Notes: generated by a model not told the origin, from the sequence alone. Positions 19,375 through 29,067 are shown, numbered from the stretch's first letter. The stretch is 64,000 nt of DNA from Nitrosospira sp. NpAV (GCF_000832065.1 NZ_JXQM01000001.1:62001-126000), one strand, 5' to 3'. Translations and numbers: made by a program.

Positions 19375-20807
19375 CCGACACTCCCTTCGAGCTTGAAGCC
19401 GAGCAGTTTGGTCGCTTCGACCGCAAACTCCATCGGCAACTGTTGAAATACGTCCTTGCAGAATCCATTAATAATCATCGATACCGCCTCCTCGTTGCCG
19501 ATACCGCGTTGCGCAAAATAGAACAATTGATCCTCGCCGATCTTTGACGTTGATGCTTCGTGCTCGACTTTGGCAGTATGATTACGAACCTGAATGTAGG
19601 GAAAAGTATTGGCGCTGCACTCGCCGCCGATCAGCATCGAGTCGCATTGTGAATAATTACGGGCTCCGGCAGCGGTGGGCGCAATTCTGACCAAGCCACG
19701 GTAGCTATTATTGGAATGACCGGCCGAAATACCCTTGCTGACGATGGTGCTGCGCGTGTTTTTTCCCAGATGAACCATCTTGGTGCCGGTATCGGCTTGC
19801 TGATAATTATTGGTGACCGCGACGGAATAGAACTCGCCGACCGAATTATCGCCCTGCAATACACAGGAAGGATACTTCCAGGTAATTGCCGAGCCCGTTT
19901 CAACCTGGGTCCAGGAAATGCGTGAATTGACTCCTTTGGCCAAGCCACGTTTGGTGACAAAATTGTAGATGCCGCCCAGGCCATTTTCGTCCCCAGCGTA
20001 CCAGTTCTGTACCGTCGAGTACTTGATGTCGGCATTGTCGAGCGCCACCAGTTCGACGACCGCCGCATGCAATTGATTGGTATCAAACTTGGGCGCGGTG
20101 CAACCTTCCAGATAAGAAACTGATGCTCCCTCCTCGGCGATGATCAAGGTACGCTCGAACTGCCCCGACTCCTCCGTGTTGATACGAAAGTAGGTTGACA
20201 GATCCATCGGGCATTTGACGCCTTTGGGAAGAAAACAGAATGTGCCGTCGGTGAAGACCGCCGAATTGAGCGCGGCGTAGTAGTTGTCGCCCACCGGCAC
20301 CACGGTGCCAAGGTATTGCTTCACCAGCTCCGGATGCATATGAACGGCTTCCGAAATCGAGCAGAAAATAATACCCACTTCGGCAAGCTTCTGCTTATAT
20401 GTGGTTGCCACCGACACGCTGTCGAAAATTACATCGACGGCGACGCCGGCAAGCGCCGCGCGCTCATGCATCGGTACGCCAAGCTTCTCGAAAGTACGCA
20501 ACAACTCAGGATCAACCTCGTCCATGCTGCTCAACTTCTTCTTCGGCTTGGGTGCGGAGTAGTAGCTGATTGCCTGAAAATCGATCTTCGGGTACTTAAC
20601 GTTCGGCCACTTTGGCTCTTCCATCTTGAGCCATTGCTGATACGCCTTCAGCCGAAATTCGAGCAACCATTCGGGCTCATCCTTCTTGGCCGAAATCAGC
20701 TTGATGGTGTCCTCGCTAAGCCCCCGTGGCGCGATATCGGATTCGATATCGGTCACAAAACCGTGCTTATAGGGCTGGTTGACCAGATTTTGTAATACTG
20801 CGCTCAT
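19371..20807 (-). CDS. sufB: Fe-S assembly scaffold SufB
   Basis: SufB, 478 residues from the ATG at 20807 ([17 protein letters not shown]). It is the main scaffold subunit on which the Fe-S cluster is built, in complex with SufC and SufD. Typical segments include [16 protein letters not shown] near the N-terminus, [30 protein letters not shown] and the C-terminal [22 protein letters not shown] frame extending to 20855 lacks SufB-like sequence in the extra 16 residues. It is the third gene of the operon, about 100 bp after sufA. Confidence 0.97.
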   Translation of the reverse strand: MSAVLQNLVNQPYKHGFVTDIESDIAPRGLSEDTIKLISAKKDEPEWLLEFRLKAYQQWLKMEEPKWPNVKYPKIDFQAISYYSAPKPKKKLSSMDEVDPELLRTFEKLGVPMHERAALAGVAVDVIFDSVSVATTYKQKLAEVGIIFCSISEAVHMHPELVKQYLGTVVPVGDNYYAALNSAVFTDGTFCFLPKGVKCPMDLSTYFRINTEESGQFERTLIIAEEGASVSYLEGCTAPKFDTNQLHAAVVELVALDNADIKYSTVQNWYAGDENGLGGIYNFVTKRGLAKGVNSRISWTQVETGSAITWKYPSCVLQGDNSVGEFYSVAVTNNYQQADTGTKMVHLGKNTRSTIVSKGISAGHSNNSYRGLVRIAPTAAGARNYSQCDSMLIGGECSANTFPYIQVRNHTAKVEHEASTSKIGEDQLFYFAQRGIGNEEAVSMIINGFCKDVFQQLPMEFAVEATKLLGFKLEGSVG

Positions 20808-20913
20808 TAGACTGCTCCAATATCGTTTACGTCGAAGAAAATTCTTCGTATCCACCCGTTACTCGAAATTCTTTTGCATCCTTTTCGCCATCTTGGTGTC
20901 TTTTACCGACAGG

Positions 20914-21255
20914 CTAGACCTTGGCGGGTTCCTTCAGACTGAAGCTTTCGCCGCAACCGCACATATTATCGACATTAGGGTTGTCAAATCTGAATGAATC
21001 ATTAAGACCCTCCTTGACGAAATCAATACGCGAGCCATCGAGAAACGGGAAACTGCCAGCATCCACCACCACGTTGGCGTTGCAAGATTCGAACATCCGA
21101 TCATCCTCACGAACTTCGTCCGCATAATCAAATGTGTAGGCAAAACCAGAGCAGCCCACTTTCTTTATGCCGATGCGCAAGGCCAATCCCTTGCCGCGCT
21201 TCGCCAGCTGCTTCCGGATCTGTTTCGCGGCATTTTCAGTTAATGTTATCGCCAT
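20914..21255 (-). CDS. sufA: A-type iron-sulfur carrier (SufA/HesB family)
   Basis: An A-type carrier of 113 residues from MAITLTENAAK at 21255. The three cluster ligands are visible as GCSGF and CGCGESF near the C-terminus. The family accepts clusters from the SUF scaffold and passes them to apo-proteins. The gene lies between the IscR-type regulator and sufB, so operon membership is clear. It could also be named iscA or erpA by similarity; context favours sufA. Confidence 0.92.
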   Translation of the reverse strand: MAITLTENAAKQIRKQLAKRGKGLALRIGIKKVGCSGFAYTFDYADEVREDDRMFESCNANVVVDAGSFPFLDGSRIDFVKEGLNDSFRFDNPNVDNMCGCGESFSLKEPAKV

Positions 21256-21306
21256 CACTATTCCCCGCATTCATGAATGATGATGATGATCGAAATAAAT
21301 GTATGA

Positions 21307-21822
21307 CTAAGCCGGATATACGGAACGCTCACGTTCGGGCATCACACCCCGTTCACGCTCGGGCACGACCTTACGCATATCCAGCATTTGCACCACGCCA
21401 CTCTGTCTCGCTTGCCTCACTCTCTGATCATCAACCAGTTGTTTCAGCGTTATCGCGCCCAGGTGATCGAAAATCAGATCGTTAAGTTTTATCCACAAGT
21501 CATGTGTCATGCATTTTTTGTCATTGTGGCAATTTTCCTTTCCGCTGCATTGAGTCGAATCCATCGGCTCGTCCACTGCAAGGATAATCTCGGCAATCGA
21601 TACTTGCGCCATGTCCTTGGCAAGGCAATAGCCACCACCCGGGCCGCGTACACTGTCGACAAGTGCACGTTGCCGCAGCTTGGCAAACAATTGTTCAAGG
21701 TAAGATAGCGAGATTTGTTGACGCTGGCTGATTTCAGCGAGTGTCACGGGATGCGTGCTACGCTGCATCGCAAGATCCAGCAATGCCGTTACCGCAAACC
21801 GTCCTTTGGTTGTTAGCCTCAT
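21307..21822 (-). CDS. iscR: IscR-type Rrf2 transcriptional regulator of the SUF operon
   Basis: A 171-residue Rrf2-family winged-helix regulator. The 2Fe-2S ligands known from E. coli IscR sit at the same residue numbers: Cys92, Cys98, Cys104 and His107 (QCSGKENCHNDKKCMTHDLW). The DNA-binding part SLSYLEQLFAKLRQ and RGPGGGYCLAK is standard. The C-terminus is unusual: two copies of a PERER(G/S)V unit follow the dimer region. It is the first gene of the SUF operon. Two IscR type 1 sites overlapping the promoter upstream indicate autoregulation by cluster-loaded protein. Confidence 0.95.
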   Translation of the reverse strand: MRLTTKGRFAVTALLDLAMQRSTHPVTLAEISQRQQISLSYLEQLFAKLRQRALVDSVRGPGGGYCLAKDMAQVSIAEIILAVDEPMDSTQCSGKENCHNDKKCMTHDLWIKLNDLIFDHLGAITLKQLVDDQRVRQARQSGVVQMLDMRKVVPERERGVMPERERSVYPA

Positions 21823-21914
21823 GATAAGCTCCTCTCCTCTTTACTCTCGTAAATTCAATCAATAGAGATATTAAATACAATCGGTTCAGCCAGTACCTCG
21901 TAGTACCTTCATCA

Positions 21915-21939
21915 ATACACGACTGATTTGGTCAACTAT
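21915..21939. promoter_or_regulatory. IscR type 1 operator, promoter-proximal copy
   Basis: A 25-bp site reading ATACACGACTGATTT then GGTCAACTAT. It matches 23 of 25 positions of the E. coli IscR type 1 consensus ATASYYGACTRwwwY-AGTCRRSTAT as I know it. It overlaps the -10 box (21935-21940) of the minus-strand promoter. Confidence 0.8.
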
Positions 21940-21963
21940 AAGATACTTGATTGATTTAGTCAA
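21935..21963 (-). promoter_or_regulatory. sigma70-type promoter of the iscR-suf operon
   Basis: On the minus strand TTGACT (21958-21963) and TATAGT (21935-21940) are separated by exactly 17 bp, an almost ideal housekeeping promoter about 110 bp upstream of the regulator start. Both boxes lie inside IscR sites, so bound IscR should block RNA polymerase. Confidence 0.82.
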
Positions 21964-21967
21964 CTAT
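21943..21967. promoter_or_regulatory. IscR type 1 operator, promoter-distal copy
   Basis: A 25-bp site reading ATACTTGATTGATTT then AGTCAACTAT, matching 24 of 25 positions of the IscR type 1 consensus. It starts 28 bp from the neighbouring site and covers the -35 box of the SUF promoter. Confidence 0.85.
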
Positions 21968-22410
21968 CTCTACCGGAAAAATAATGAACGCCGATGCTTT
22001 GTTCGTCCGGATTTGGAACGCTAAGTTCAGCTGTGGTTATTGAAAACAGGATGGGGTAGCAGGGCAGTCATCTGGCGGCGAAGACTCCACCTGACCGCGG
22101 ACGTCACGCATGACTAAATCAAGAAACTGAGTATGAAAGCTGAAACAAGCACGCAGAGCGGCTACGTGATCATCCAATTTTTGGTATCCACAGCGCATAG
22201 TTAATCAGATCAAGAACACCATTCTAGTTTATCTTTCTCGTCCGACTCATTGATGAGGGAAGTGGCGCCGACCGTGGTGTCAAGGCTGCAGTGCGGCTCG
22301 GCAATGACTTCATCGCATCTATGGGGGATCGAGGACAGTTTCAATTTGAACCGGGGGATTTTTCTTTAACGCAACCTGGCCATCATCCGCGACCCGACGA
22401 GATAACCCGT

Positions 22411-23028
22411 CTAGCGGCGGCGGAGTCTCATATGAGATTTGACCAGTTCTATTGCCTGGTAGCGGAATCGATTGCCGTCCGTATCTTTTACCCACATATG
22501 CAGCAGGCCGATAAAAAATAGATGCGTATCCGTCGCTAATTGAGAGGGGTCATGGGAAGCATGTAATTGCTCGCGAGCCCTGGCGCGCTCATATACCAGT
22601 TTAAGCTTTTCCTCGATACCGGAGCAGTTTGATAAAATCTGCTGCAACACGGTAGCAAATTCGTCCACATACTCACACTTGATCATCATGATTTCGTAAA
22701 TCTGCCGTGTCTCGATACTGTCCATCAAAACCTGGATTGTGCCGCACAAAAAATTTTCTATGCACGCAAGCGGATCTTCAGAGCGTTCCACCAGCAAGGT
22801 ATCATCCATGCGATCAATCAAGGGCAAAAATACCTGTTCGCGCATCGCCTGAAATAGGGCGATTTTATTGCTGAAGTGCCAGTAGATGGCCCCCCGCGTA
22901 ACACCGGCCTGAATGGCAATATGCTCCATCGTGGTGCGACTGACACCGCGCGTCAGAAATACTTCCCGTGCCGCCTGAATAAGATGCTGCCGGGTTAATT
23001 CCGCATTCTCCTTGGTTTTTCGAACCAT
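22411..23028 (-). CDS. AcrR-like TetR-family repressor
   Basis: A 205-residue TetR-family regulator. The N-terminal helix-turn-helix is clear (FLTRGVSRTTMEHIA, then AGVTRGAIYWHFSNK), very close to AcrR/TtgR proteins that control RND pumps. The ligand-binding C-terminal domain is less conserved, as usual. It is divergent from the first efflux operon with a 141-bp shared control region containing an AcrR-like palindrome. It should repress the pump genes and possibly itself, released by hydrophobic compounds. Confidence 0.92.
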   Translation of the reverse strand: MVRKTKENAELTRQHLIQAAREVFLTRGVSRTTMEHIAIQAGVTRGAIYWHFSNKIALFQAMREQVFLPLIDRMDDTLLVERSEDPLACIENFLCGTIQVLMDSIETRQIYEIMMIKCEYVDEFATVLQQILSNCSGIEEKLKLVYERARAREQLHASHDPSQLATDTHLFFIGLLHMWVKDTDGNRFRYQAIELVKSHMRLRRR

Positions 23029-23085
23029 CTATGTGGGGTCCTTGCTAATTTTTCTATTTACACTAAGAGATTTTTGTATATAATT

Positions 23086-23109
23086 TACATACAACCACGA
23101 ATGTATGCA
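23086..23109. promoter_or_regulatory. AcrR-type operator palindrome
   Basis: A 24-bp imperfect palindrome with arms TACATACA (23086-23093) and TGTATGCA (23102-23109), the right arm preceded by GAA. The E. coli acrAB operator, as I know it, has TACATACA and TGTATGTA at the same spacing, also with GAA before the right arm. It lies between the divergent repressor and pump genes. Confidence 0.75.
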
Positions 23110-23169
23110 AGTTATTTCGTTTAACCGCATAATTTTAAGCTGTTTCGTTTATCCGGCATGGAGTTAAAA

Positions 23170-24396
23170 ATGGCAGCCGCCAGCTATTATAAGAATAAAT
23201 TTCGTACTTCGTTAACGGCAATGCATTCAAAATTGATCATTACGCTGGTAATGGGCATTGCATTGAGCGCATGCGGGAAAAACGACCAGGCGGCCAATCA
23301 GCCCCCTGCCGGAATGGCGCTTCCTGTCAGCGTAATCGAAGTACAACCTGCCAGCGTGCCGATCGCTGCCGAAGCCGTTGCGCAAACCGAAGGGGCCAAG
23401 GAAGTCGAAATACGGCCGCGTGTCGGCGGCATCCTGCTCAAACGTCTGTACGAAGAAGGCAACGCGGTAAAAGCTGGCCAGCCGATGTTTCAGATTGATC
23501 CCGTGCCGTATCAAAATGCGCTGGCGCAGGCGAGAGCGCAGCTCGCTGAGCAGAAAGCCCGTATCAAACAAGCCGAACGGGAAGAAAACCGTTTGCGCGA
23601 ACTGCTCGATACGCAAGCTATCAGCCAGCGTGAATACGACAATGCCGTCTCTGACAGTGCAATCGTGAGCGCCGCTCTGCAGCATGCCGAGGCACGCGTA
23701 CGTGATGCCGAGCTCAATCTTTCCTATACCACGGTGACAGCGCCGGTAAACGGCATATCGGGCCGCTTCCAATTCTCCGAAGGGGCACTGGTGGAAGCCA
23801 ACGCCAGCCTGTTGACCACGCTAGTCCAAGTATCACCCATATGGGTACGCTTCAGTCTTTCCGATAGCGAACTGGCGCAGCTTGGCGGACCCCTTACCGA
23901 GCAGAGGGTGAAACAGGTCACATTGGTATTACCCGACGGTACGGAGTACGAAAGGAAAGGGGAATTGAATTTCGCCGCCAGCCGCATCGATCCATCACTG
24001 GGCACGCAACAACTGCGCGCCACGTTTGAGAACCCGGACCAGCGTCTACTTCCTGGACAGTTTGTTCGCGCACGTGTCATCACTGGCGAGCGCGATGGAG
24101 TTTTTCTCGTACCCCAGGTTGCGGTGCAAACATCTGATCTGGGCAAAAGTGTATATGTCATCAACGAAAAAAATGAAGCTACGATACGGCCAGTGGAGAC
24201 GGGTCACTGGATAGGCAAGGATTGGGTGATTCTGGAAGGGCTGAAAGCAGGCGATAAAGTCATCGTCGATAACATCATCAAGCTCCGTCCGGGCACGCTT
24301 GTATCAACTCATGCACCGGGAGGGGCGCCCACGGCGCCTTTGGTTGAAGCTCCCGTCAAGTCCCCTGCCCAGTCCGACCCCGATAAACAGACGTAA
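23170..24396 (+). CDS. RND efflux periplasmic adaptor 1 (AcrA/MexA family)
   Basis: A membrane fusion protein of 408 residues from the ATG at 23170, chosen because GGAG lies about 6 nt upstream; an in-frame ATG at 23158 lacks this. A lipoprotein signal ends at ALSAC (Cys35). The order is typical of the family: lipoyl half (EVEIRPRVGGILLKRLYEEGN), coiled-coil hairpin (about residues 110-160), second lipoyl half (LSYTTVTAPVNGISGR), then the beta-barrel and membrane-proximal domains. It links the inner membrane pump to the outer membrane factor. It lies 11 bp before the pump gene. Confidence 0.93.
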   Translation: MAAASYYKNKFRTSLTAMHSKLIITLVMGIALSACGKNDQAANQPPAGMALPVSVIEVQPASVPIAAEAVAQTEGAKEVEIRPRVGGILLKRLYEEGNAVKAGQPMFQIDPVPYQNALAQARAQLAEQKARIKQAEREENRLRELLDTQAISQREYDNAVSDSAIVSAALQHAEARVRDAELNLSYTTVTAPVNGISGRFQFSEGALVEANASLLTTLVQVSPIWVRFSLSDSELAQLGGPLTEQRVKQVTLVLPDGTEYERKGELNFAASRIDPSLGTQQLRATFENPDQRLLPGQFVRARVITGERDGVFLVPQVAVQTSDLGKSVYVINEKNEATIRPVETGHWIGKDWVILEGLKAGDKVIVDNIIKLRPGTLVSTHAPGGAPTAPLVEAPVKSPAQSDPDKQT

Positions 24397-24407
24397 GCGG
24401 GAATCTC

Positions 24408-27400
24408 ATGACCCGATTCTTTATTACGCGGCCCATTTTTGCATCGGTATTGTCCATCATCATCGTGCTGGCAGGGCTGGCGGCCGCGATGCAACTGCCC
24501 ATTGCACAGTATCCGCAAATTGCGCCTCCTACCGTGTTGATAACCGCGACCTTTCCTGGCGCAAGTGCCGAAACCTTGTCTAAAACGGTTGCCGCACCGA
24601 TTGAAGAACAGTTGAGCGGCGTCGATAACCTGCTGTATTTCAGTTCCAGCGCCGACTCCAGCGGTACGCTCACCATTACCGCAACTTTCGAGGTCGGCAC
24701 GGATATCGACCAGGCGACTTTCAACACCAGCAATCGCGTCAATATCGCTTTGCCGCGCTTGCCCGATGAGGTCCGGCGAACAGGCCTGAAAATAGAGAAA
24801 CGGTCCAATGACATCCTTCTGGTGTTCATGCTGATCTCGAAGGAGAAGGGAAAGTACGACCCGCTGTATCTCAGTAATTACGCCACGCTCAACATTCTGG
24901 ATGAGCTCAAACGCACTCAAGGTGTGGGTGACGCAATGGTATTCGGCGGTCAGGACTATTCCATGCGCATCTGGCTGCGCCCTGATCGCATGGCGCAACT
25001 CGGCGTGACCACCACGGATGTCGCTGCGGCTATCAGGTCACAAAATGCACAGTATGCTGCGGGCAAGATAGGCCAGGAACCGGCGCCGGCAGATCAGCAA
25101 CTGGTTTATACCGTTAACGCCAAGGGCCGGTTGCTGGAACCCGAACAATTCGGCAATATCATCTTGCGGGCTGATGGCCCCCGCGGGGTTCTCTATCTCA
25201 AGGATGTCGCCCGGATCGAACTCGGCGCACTCAGCTACGACGTGCGCACGGCGCTGAATGGTCAACCCGGCGCGGGTATCCCCATCTTTCTGCAGCCCGG
25301 CGCAAACGCCCTGGATACCGCGAACGCGCTCGTGGCCAAAATGGATGAGCTGAAACAATATTTCCCGGAAGGAATGGATTATGTCATCCCTTACGATACC
25401 AGCAAATTTGTTAAAGCCTCCATGTGGGAAGTCGTCAAAACGCTCGGCGAGGCAATGATCCTGGTTGTTCTGGTTGTGTATATCTTCCTGCAAAGCTGGC
25501 GTGCCACGCTGATCCCCATCATCGCCGTACCCATTTCCCTGGTTGGCACCTTTGCCGGTTTGTGGCTGTTCGGCTTCTCCATCAATACGCTCACGTTATT
25601 TGCCATGGTGCTGTCTATCGGGATCGTGGTGGATGACGCCATTGTCGTCCTGGAAAACATCGAGCGTTTGATGGACGAAGAAAAACTTTCGCCGATGAAA
25701 GCCGCTATCCGGTCCATGGAGCAGGTCGCACGCGCCGTCGTGGCTATTGTATTGGTGCTGTGCGCGGTGTTTGTACCTGTGGCTTTTATGGGGGGCATTG
25801 CCGGCGAACTATATCGCCAGTTTGCAGTGACAGTCGCGGTTGCGGTCACCATATCCGGTGTGGTGGCGTTGACGCTCACGCCCGCATTATGCGCCATCCT
25901 GCTGAAACATACGCATGGGGACTCCGCATTCTTTCGCACCTTTAACAATGGCTTCAGCCGCCTGACCAATTTCTACATCCATATGGTCAGCACGACCTTG
26001 AAACACAAAATCATCGGAACATTCGTTTTCACGGGTATCATCGCCGTTGCAATCTACCTGATTAAAACAGTTCCCGACAGTTTTGTGCCGCCTGAAGATC
26101 AGGGCTATGTAGTGACCGCAACAATTTTGCCGGACGGTGCTACACTAGCTCGCACAACCAAAACCGCTGAAGCGGTGCGCGCCGCTATCGCGGAAGACCC
26201 GGCGGTTGCTCACCAATTTGTGGTCAACGGTTTTGATCTTATCGGCGGAGGAAATAAAACGAGTTCAGCAACCATGTTCGTTGCGTTTAAGGACTGGTCA
26301 GAGCGCACCACTACAGCCGAGGATATTGTCAACAAGTTATCCGGTATCGGCATGCAGCAGCCGGATGGCATAGCGATAGCGTTTAACCCGCCGGCTATTC
26401 GTGGCCTGGGTACCGCCGGCGGCTTTGAGGTCTATGTGCAAAGCCGGGGTGGTTCGGATCCTGTGCGCTTGGCGGGCGTCGTGAACAACTTCATTGACGC
26501 GCTCCACCAGGAGCCTCGCCTCGCTGGAATCGCCACCTTTTTCAGACCCACGGTACCTCAATTCTTTATTGAAGTGGATGAAGCCAAGGCAATCTCGCAA
26601 GGAGTGTCGATTGCGGACCTGTACGCCACCCTGCAAAGCACTATGGGTTCGCTCTATATCAATGATTTTAATAAGTCCGGGCGAACTTATCGCGTGCAAT
26701 TGCAGGCCGAACCCCAATATCGCATGAAACCGGAAGATCTCGGCAGAGTATACGTGCGGTCCCAATCCGGAGAGATGGTGCCTATGTCGGCACTCAGCAA
26801 AATCAGCACCATTGTGGGTGCGGAGCAACTGGAACGATACAACGGTCTGCTTTCCGCCAAGGTAATGGGAAGCGGTGCACCGGGTGTAAGCTCAGGTGAC
26901 GCCATCAAACTGGTGGAAGAAATTGCGGCAAAAAATTTGCCGGATAATTATCAGATTGCCTGGACAGCGCAGGCTTATCAGGAAAAACGTACCGGTTCGG
27001 CCGCGATCCTTGCTTTCAGCTTCGCCATCATCATGGTGTTCCTCATCCTGGCCGCACAGTTCGAAACCTGGGCCCTGCCGCTTGCCGTTATCATGGCGGT
27101 GCCATTTGCCCTGGCGGGTGCACTGCTCGCGGTTTTAATTCGCGGGATGCCCAATGATATCTACTTTCAGGTGGGCCTGATCACCCTGATAGGGCTGGCG
27201 GCCAAGAATGCCATCCTGATTGTGGAGTTTGCCAGCCAGAAAATGAAGGAAGGGATGCCGGTGGCGCAAGCCGCGATTGAAGCCGCGCGTTTGCGTTTTC
27301 GCCCGATTGTCATGACATCCATGGCCTTCGTGCTGGGAATCGTGCCGCTGGTAATCGCGACGGGAGCGGGAGCCGCTGCCCGCCGTTCCATGGGTACCGG

Positions 27401-27524
27401 TGTGTTTGGCGGAATGATGCTTGCCACCTTTGTCGCCACCATATTCATTCCATTGTTCTTTACCTGGCTTACGGGTAAGAAAACGGAGAAGCGGGTGGAA
27501 GATGCGCAGGCAGAAATGACATGA
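24408..27524 (+). CDS. RND efflux pump 1, inner membrane transporter (HAE1/AcrB family)
   Basis: A 1038-residue proton-driven multidrug transporter of the AcrB type, full length for the family. It opens with the first helix (MTRFFITRPIFASVLSIII), carries a large periplasmic loop, then the proton-relay Asp pair in GIVVDDAIVVLENIER (about residue 408), a second periplasmic loop, and the relay Lys in GLAAKNAILIVEFA (about residue 933). All three relay residues are present, so it should be active. It overlaps the outer-membrane factor gene by 4 bp (ATGA). Substrates cannot be told from sequence, but the AcrR-type control suggests hydrophobic drugs or solvents. Confidence 0.95.
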   Translation: MTRFFITRPIFASVLSIIIVLAGLAAAMQLPIAQYPQIAPPTVLITATFPGASAETLSKTVAAPIEEQLSGVDNLLYFSSSADSSGTLTITATFEVGTDIDQATFNTSNRVNIALPRLPDEVRRTGLKIEKRSNDILLVFMLISKEKGKYDPLYLSNYATLNILDELKRTQGVGDAMVFGGQDYSMRIWLRPDRMAQLGVTTTDVAAAIRSQNAQYAAGKIGQEPAPADQQLVYTVNAKGRLLEPEQFGNIILRADGPRGVLYLKDVARIELGALSYDVRTALNGQPGAGIPIFLQPGANALDTANALVAKMDELKQYFPEGMDYVIPYDTSKFVKASMWEVVKTLGEAMILVVLVVYIFLQSWRATLIPIIAVPISLVGTFAGLWLFGFSINTLTLFAMVLSIGIVVDDAIVVLENIERLMDEEKLSPMKAAIRSMEQVARAVVAIVLVLCAVFVPVAFMGGIAGELYRQFAVTVAVAVTISGVVALTLTPALCAILLKHTHGDSAFFRTFNNGFSRLTNFYIHMVSTTLKHKIIGTFVFTGIIAVAIYLIKTVPDSFVPPEDQGYVVTATILPDGATLARTTKTAEAVRAAIAEDPAVAHQFVVNGFDLIGGGNKTSSATMFVAFKDWSERTTTAEDIVNKLSGIGMQQPDGIAIAFNPPAIRGLGTAGGFEVYVQSRGGSDPVRLAGVVNNFIDALHQEPRLAGIATFFRPTVPQFFIEVDEAKAISQGVSIADLYATLQSTMGSLYINDFNKSGRTYRVQLQAEPQYRMKPEDLGRVYVRSQSGEMVPMSALSKISTIVGAEQLERYNGLLSAKVMGSGAPGVSSGDAIKLVEEIAAKNLPDNYQIAWTAQAYQEKRTGSAAILAFSFAIIMVFLILAAQFETWALPLAVIMAVPFALAGALLAVLIRGMPNDIYFQVGLITLIGLAAKNAILIVEFASQKMKEGMPVAQAAIEAARLRFRPIVMTSMAFVLGIVPLVIATGAGAAARRSMGTGVFGGMMLATFVATIFIPLFFTWLTGKKTEKRVEDAQAEMT

Positions 27525-29041
27525 CGCCACATCCAAGATTACTCCATCCAGCAGCGGCTAGCTTGGTCAGCGACATTAAATCGATCGTTGCGGTCGCCGC
27601 GTCTTCCGCTACACTCAAATTAACAGTGGCGATTCTTTCATTGAAGAAAGGATATCCCCGGCAGATTCGTATACTGCTGTTACTTCCAAGCCTTCTGCTG
27701 GGAGCCTGCGCCATGGGACCCGACTATTTCCGGCCCCCTATCGACACCGCGGAAAAGTTTCGCATGGCACAGACAGAAGGGCAATCCATCGCCAATCTTC
27801 CCTGGTGGGAGCTTCTTCACGACGAAACGCTTCAACGGCTCATCAATCAGGCCTTACTCGAGAATAAGGATCTTCAGCAGGCGGTGGCAAGCATTGAAGA
27901 GCTTCAGGCCCGCCTGAATATAGCGCGCATGGATTTTCTTCCCAAGATGGAAGTGAATGCCAATGCCCCGGCGTTCGGCACCATGGGTGGATTTCTTCGT
28001 CCGGGATTTCCGACACCGTATAATTATTTCGGACAGACAACCCTGAACTGGGAACTGGATGTCTGGGGCAGGCTCCGCCGTTCCAATGAAGCAGCCCGCG
28101 CCGACTTGATAGCGCGCGAGGAGAATCGCCGGGCAATCGTGCTTACACTGGTAAGTTCGGTGGCACAGTCCTATTTCGACCTTTTGCAATTTGACATGCA
28201 GCTCGATATTGCCCGGCGCGCCCTGTCATCGTGGGAAGAATCTGTGGCCATTTCCCAGGCCCAATTGCGGGGAGGCGTGATTTCCCGGCTCGATCTGGAC
28301 CAGTTTGAAGCGGAGCGCGCCAACGCCGCTACCAGAGTGGCGGAACTTGAACGGCAGATGGTTCAGAAGGAAAATGAGCTGAGTGTATTGCTGGGGAGAA
28401 ATCCGGTGCCAATCGAGCGCGGCCAAGTGCTGACAGATCAGTTGATGCCCCCGGAAGTACCGGCTGGCTTGCCTTCCGAATTGTTGCAGCGGCGTCCCGA
28501 TATTCTCCAGGCGGAACAAACGCTGGCTGCGGCGACCGCCCGAATCGGAGTGGCCAAAGCGGCGCGATTCCCCAAAATTTCGATCACCGGTTTTCTCGGG
28601 GTTGCCAGCCCCGCCCTGTCCAATCTGTTGCTCTCGGGAAGCGAGTTTGGGGCGGGGGGGCTCGGGCTGGCTGGGCCCTTACTGAATGCGCAAAGCCTGG
28701 GTTTCGAACAGCGGGCCGCGGAAGCCCAGGCGAGGCAGGTATTGGCACAATACGAGCAAACCATCCTCGTGGCATTCAGGGAGGTGGAAGACGCGCTGGT
28801 GGCTATTCGCACAGTCAATGACCAGCGCACGGCACAGCAGGAACAGGTCGAAGCGCTGCGCTCAGCTTTGCGTGTAGCTGATCTTCGCTACAAGGGAGGC
28901 ATTACAAGCTATGTGGATGTACTCCTTGCCAAACGCGCCCTGTTCGATGCCGAATTTGCCCTCACGGCCACGCGCCGCTTTCATATGGTATCCGTTGTTC
29001 AGCTCTACAAAGCGCTAGGCGGGGGATGGTCGCCGGGATAA
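27521..29041 (+). CDS. NodT-family outer membrane factor lipoprotein 1
   Basis: A TolC-like outer-membrane channel of the NodT/OprM family, 506 residues from the ATG that overlaps the pump gene. The lipobox LLGAC is at about residue 60, later than usual, so the true start may lie closer (a TTG at 27641 is in frame). After it comes AMGPDYFRPP, then two repeats of the OEP domain, with LPWWELLHDETLQRLINQAL and ELLQRRPDILQAEQTLAAATARIG. It completes the first tripartite pump. It is one of three close paralogues within 9 kb. Confidence 0.93.
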   Translation: MTPHPRLLHPAAASLVSDIKSIVAVAASSATLKLTVAILSLKKGYPRQIRILLLLPSLLLGACAMGPDYFRPPIDTAEKFRMAQTEGQSIANLPWWELLHDETLQRLINQALLENKDLQQAVASIEELQARLNIARMDFLPKMEVNANAPAFGTMGGFLRPGFPTPYNYFGQTTLNWELDVWGRLRRSNEAARADLIAREENRRAIVLTLVSSVAQSYFDLLQFDMQLDIARRALSSWEESVAISQAQLRGGVISRLDLDQFEAERANAATRVAELERQMVQKENELSVLLGRNPVPIERGQVLTDQLMPPEVPAGLPSELLQRRPDILQAEQTLAAATARIGVAKAARFPKISITGFLGVASPALSNLLLSGSEFGAGGLGLAGPLLNAQSLGFEQRAAEAQARQVLAQYEQTILVAFREVEDALVAIRTVNDQRTAQQEQVEALRSALRVADLRYKGGITSYVDVLLAKRALFDAEFALTATRRFHMVSVVQLYKALGGGWSPG

Positions 29042-29045
29042 CGAT

Positions 29046-29067
29046 CGATGCCGCGTCACGGGCATCG
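29046..29067. terminator. hairpin after the first RND operon
   Basis: CGATGCC (29046-29052) pairs with GGCATCG (29061-29067) around an 8-nt loop, 5 bp after the stop of the first outer membrane factor. No T run follows, so it is either a weak terminator or an mRNA 3'-end stabiliser between the two pump operons. Confidence 0.45.

Larger units (their letters stand above)
21823..22410. other. intergenic region upstream of the SUF operon
   Basis: This 588-bp gap holds the SUF promoter and two IscR sites near its left end (21915-21967). In the remaining 440 bp, up to the tetR-type gene stop, I see no supported gene. A 76-codon plus-strand frame at 22291-22521 runs into the antisense of the regulator and resembles nothing I recognise. 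Confidence 0.5.

Noticed and set aside
22291-22521. 76-codon plus-strand frame between the SUF operon and the TetR-type gene
   Set aside because: Half of it is antisense to the repressor gene and no family resemblance or start signal is visible.
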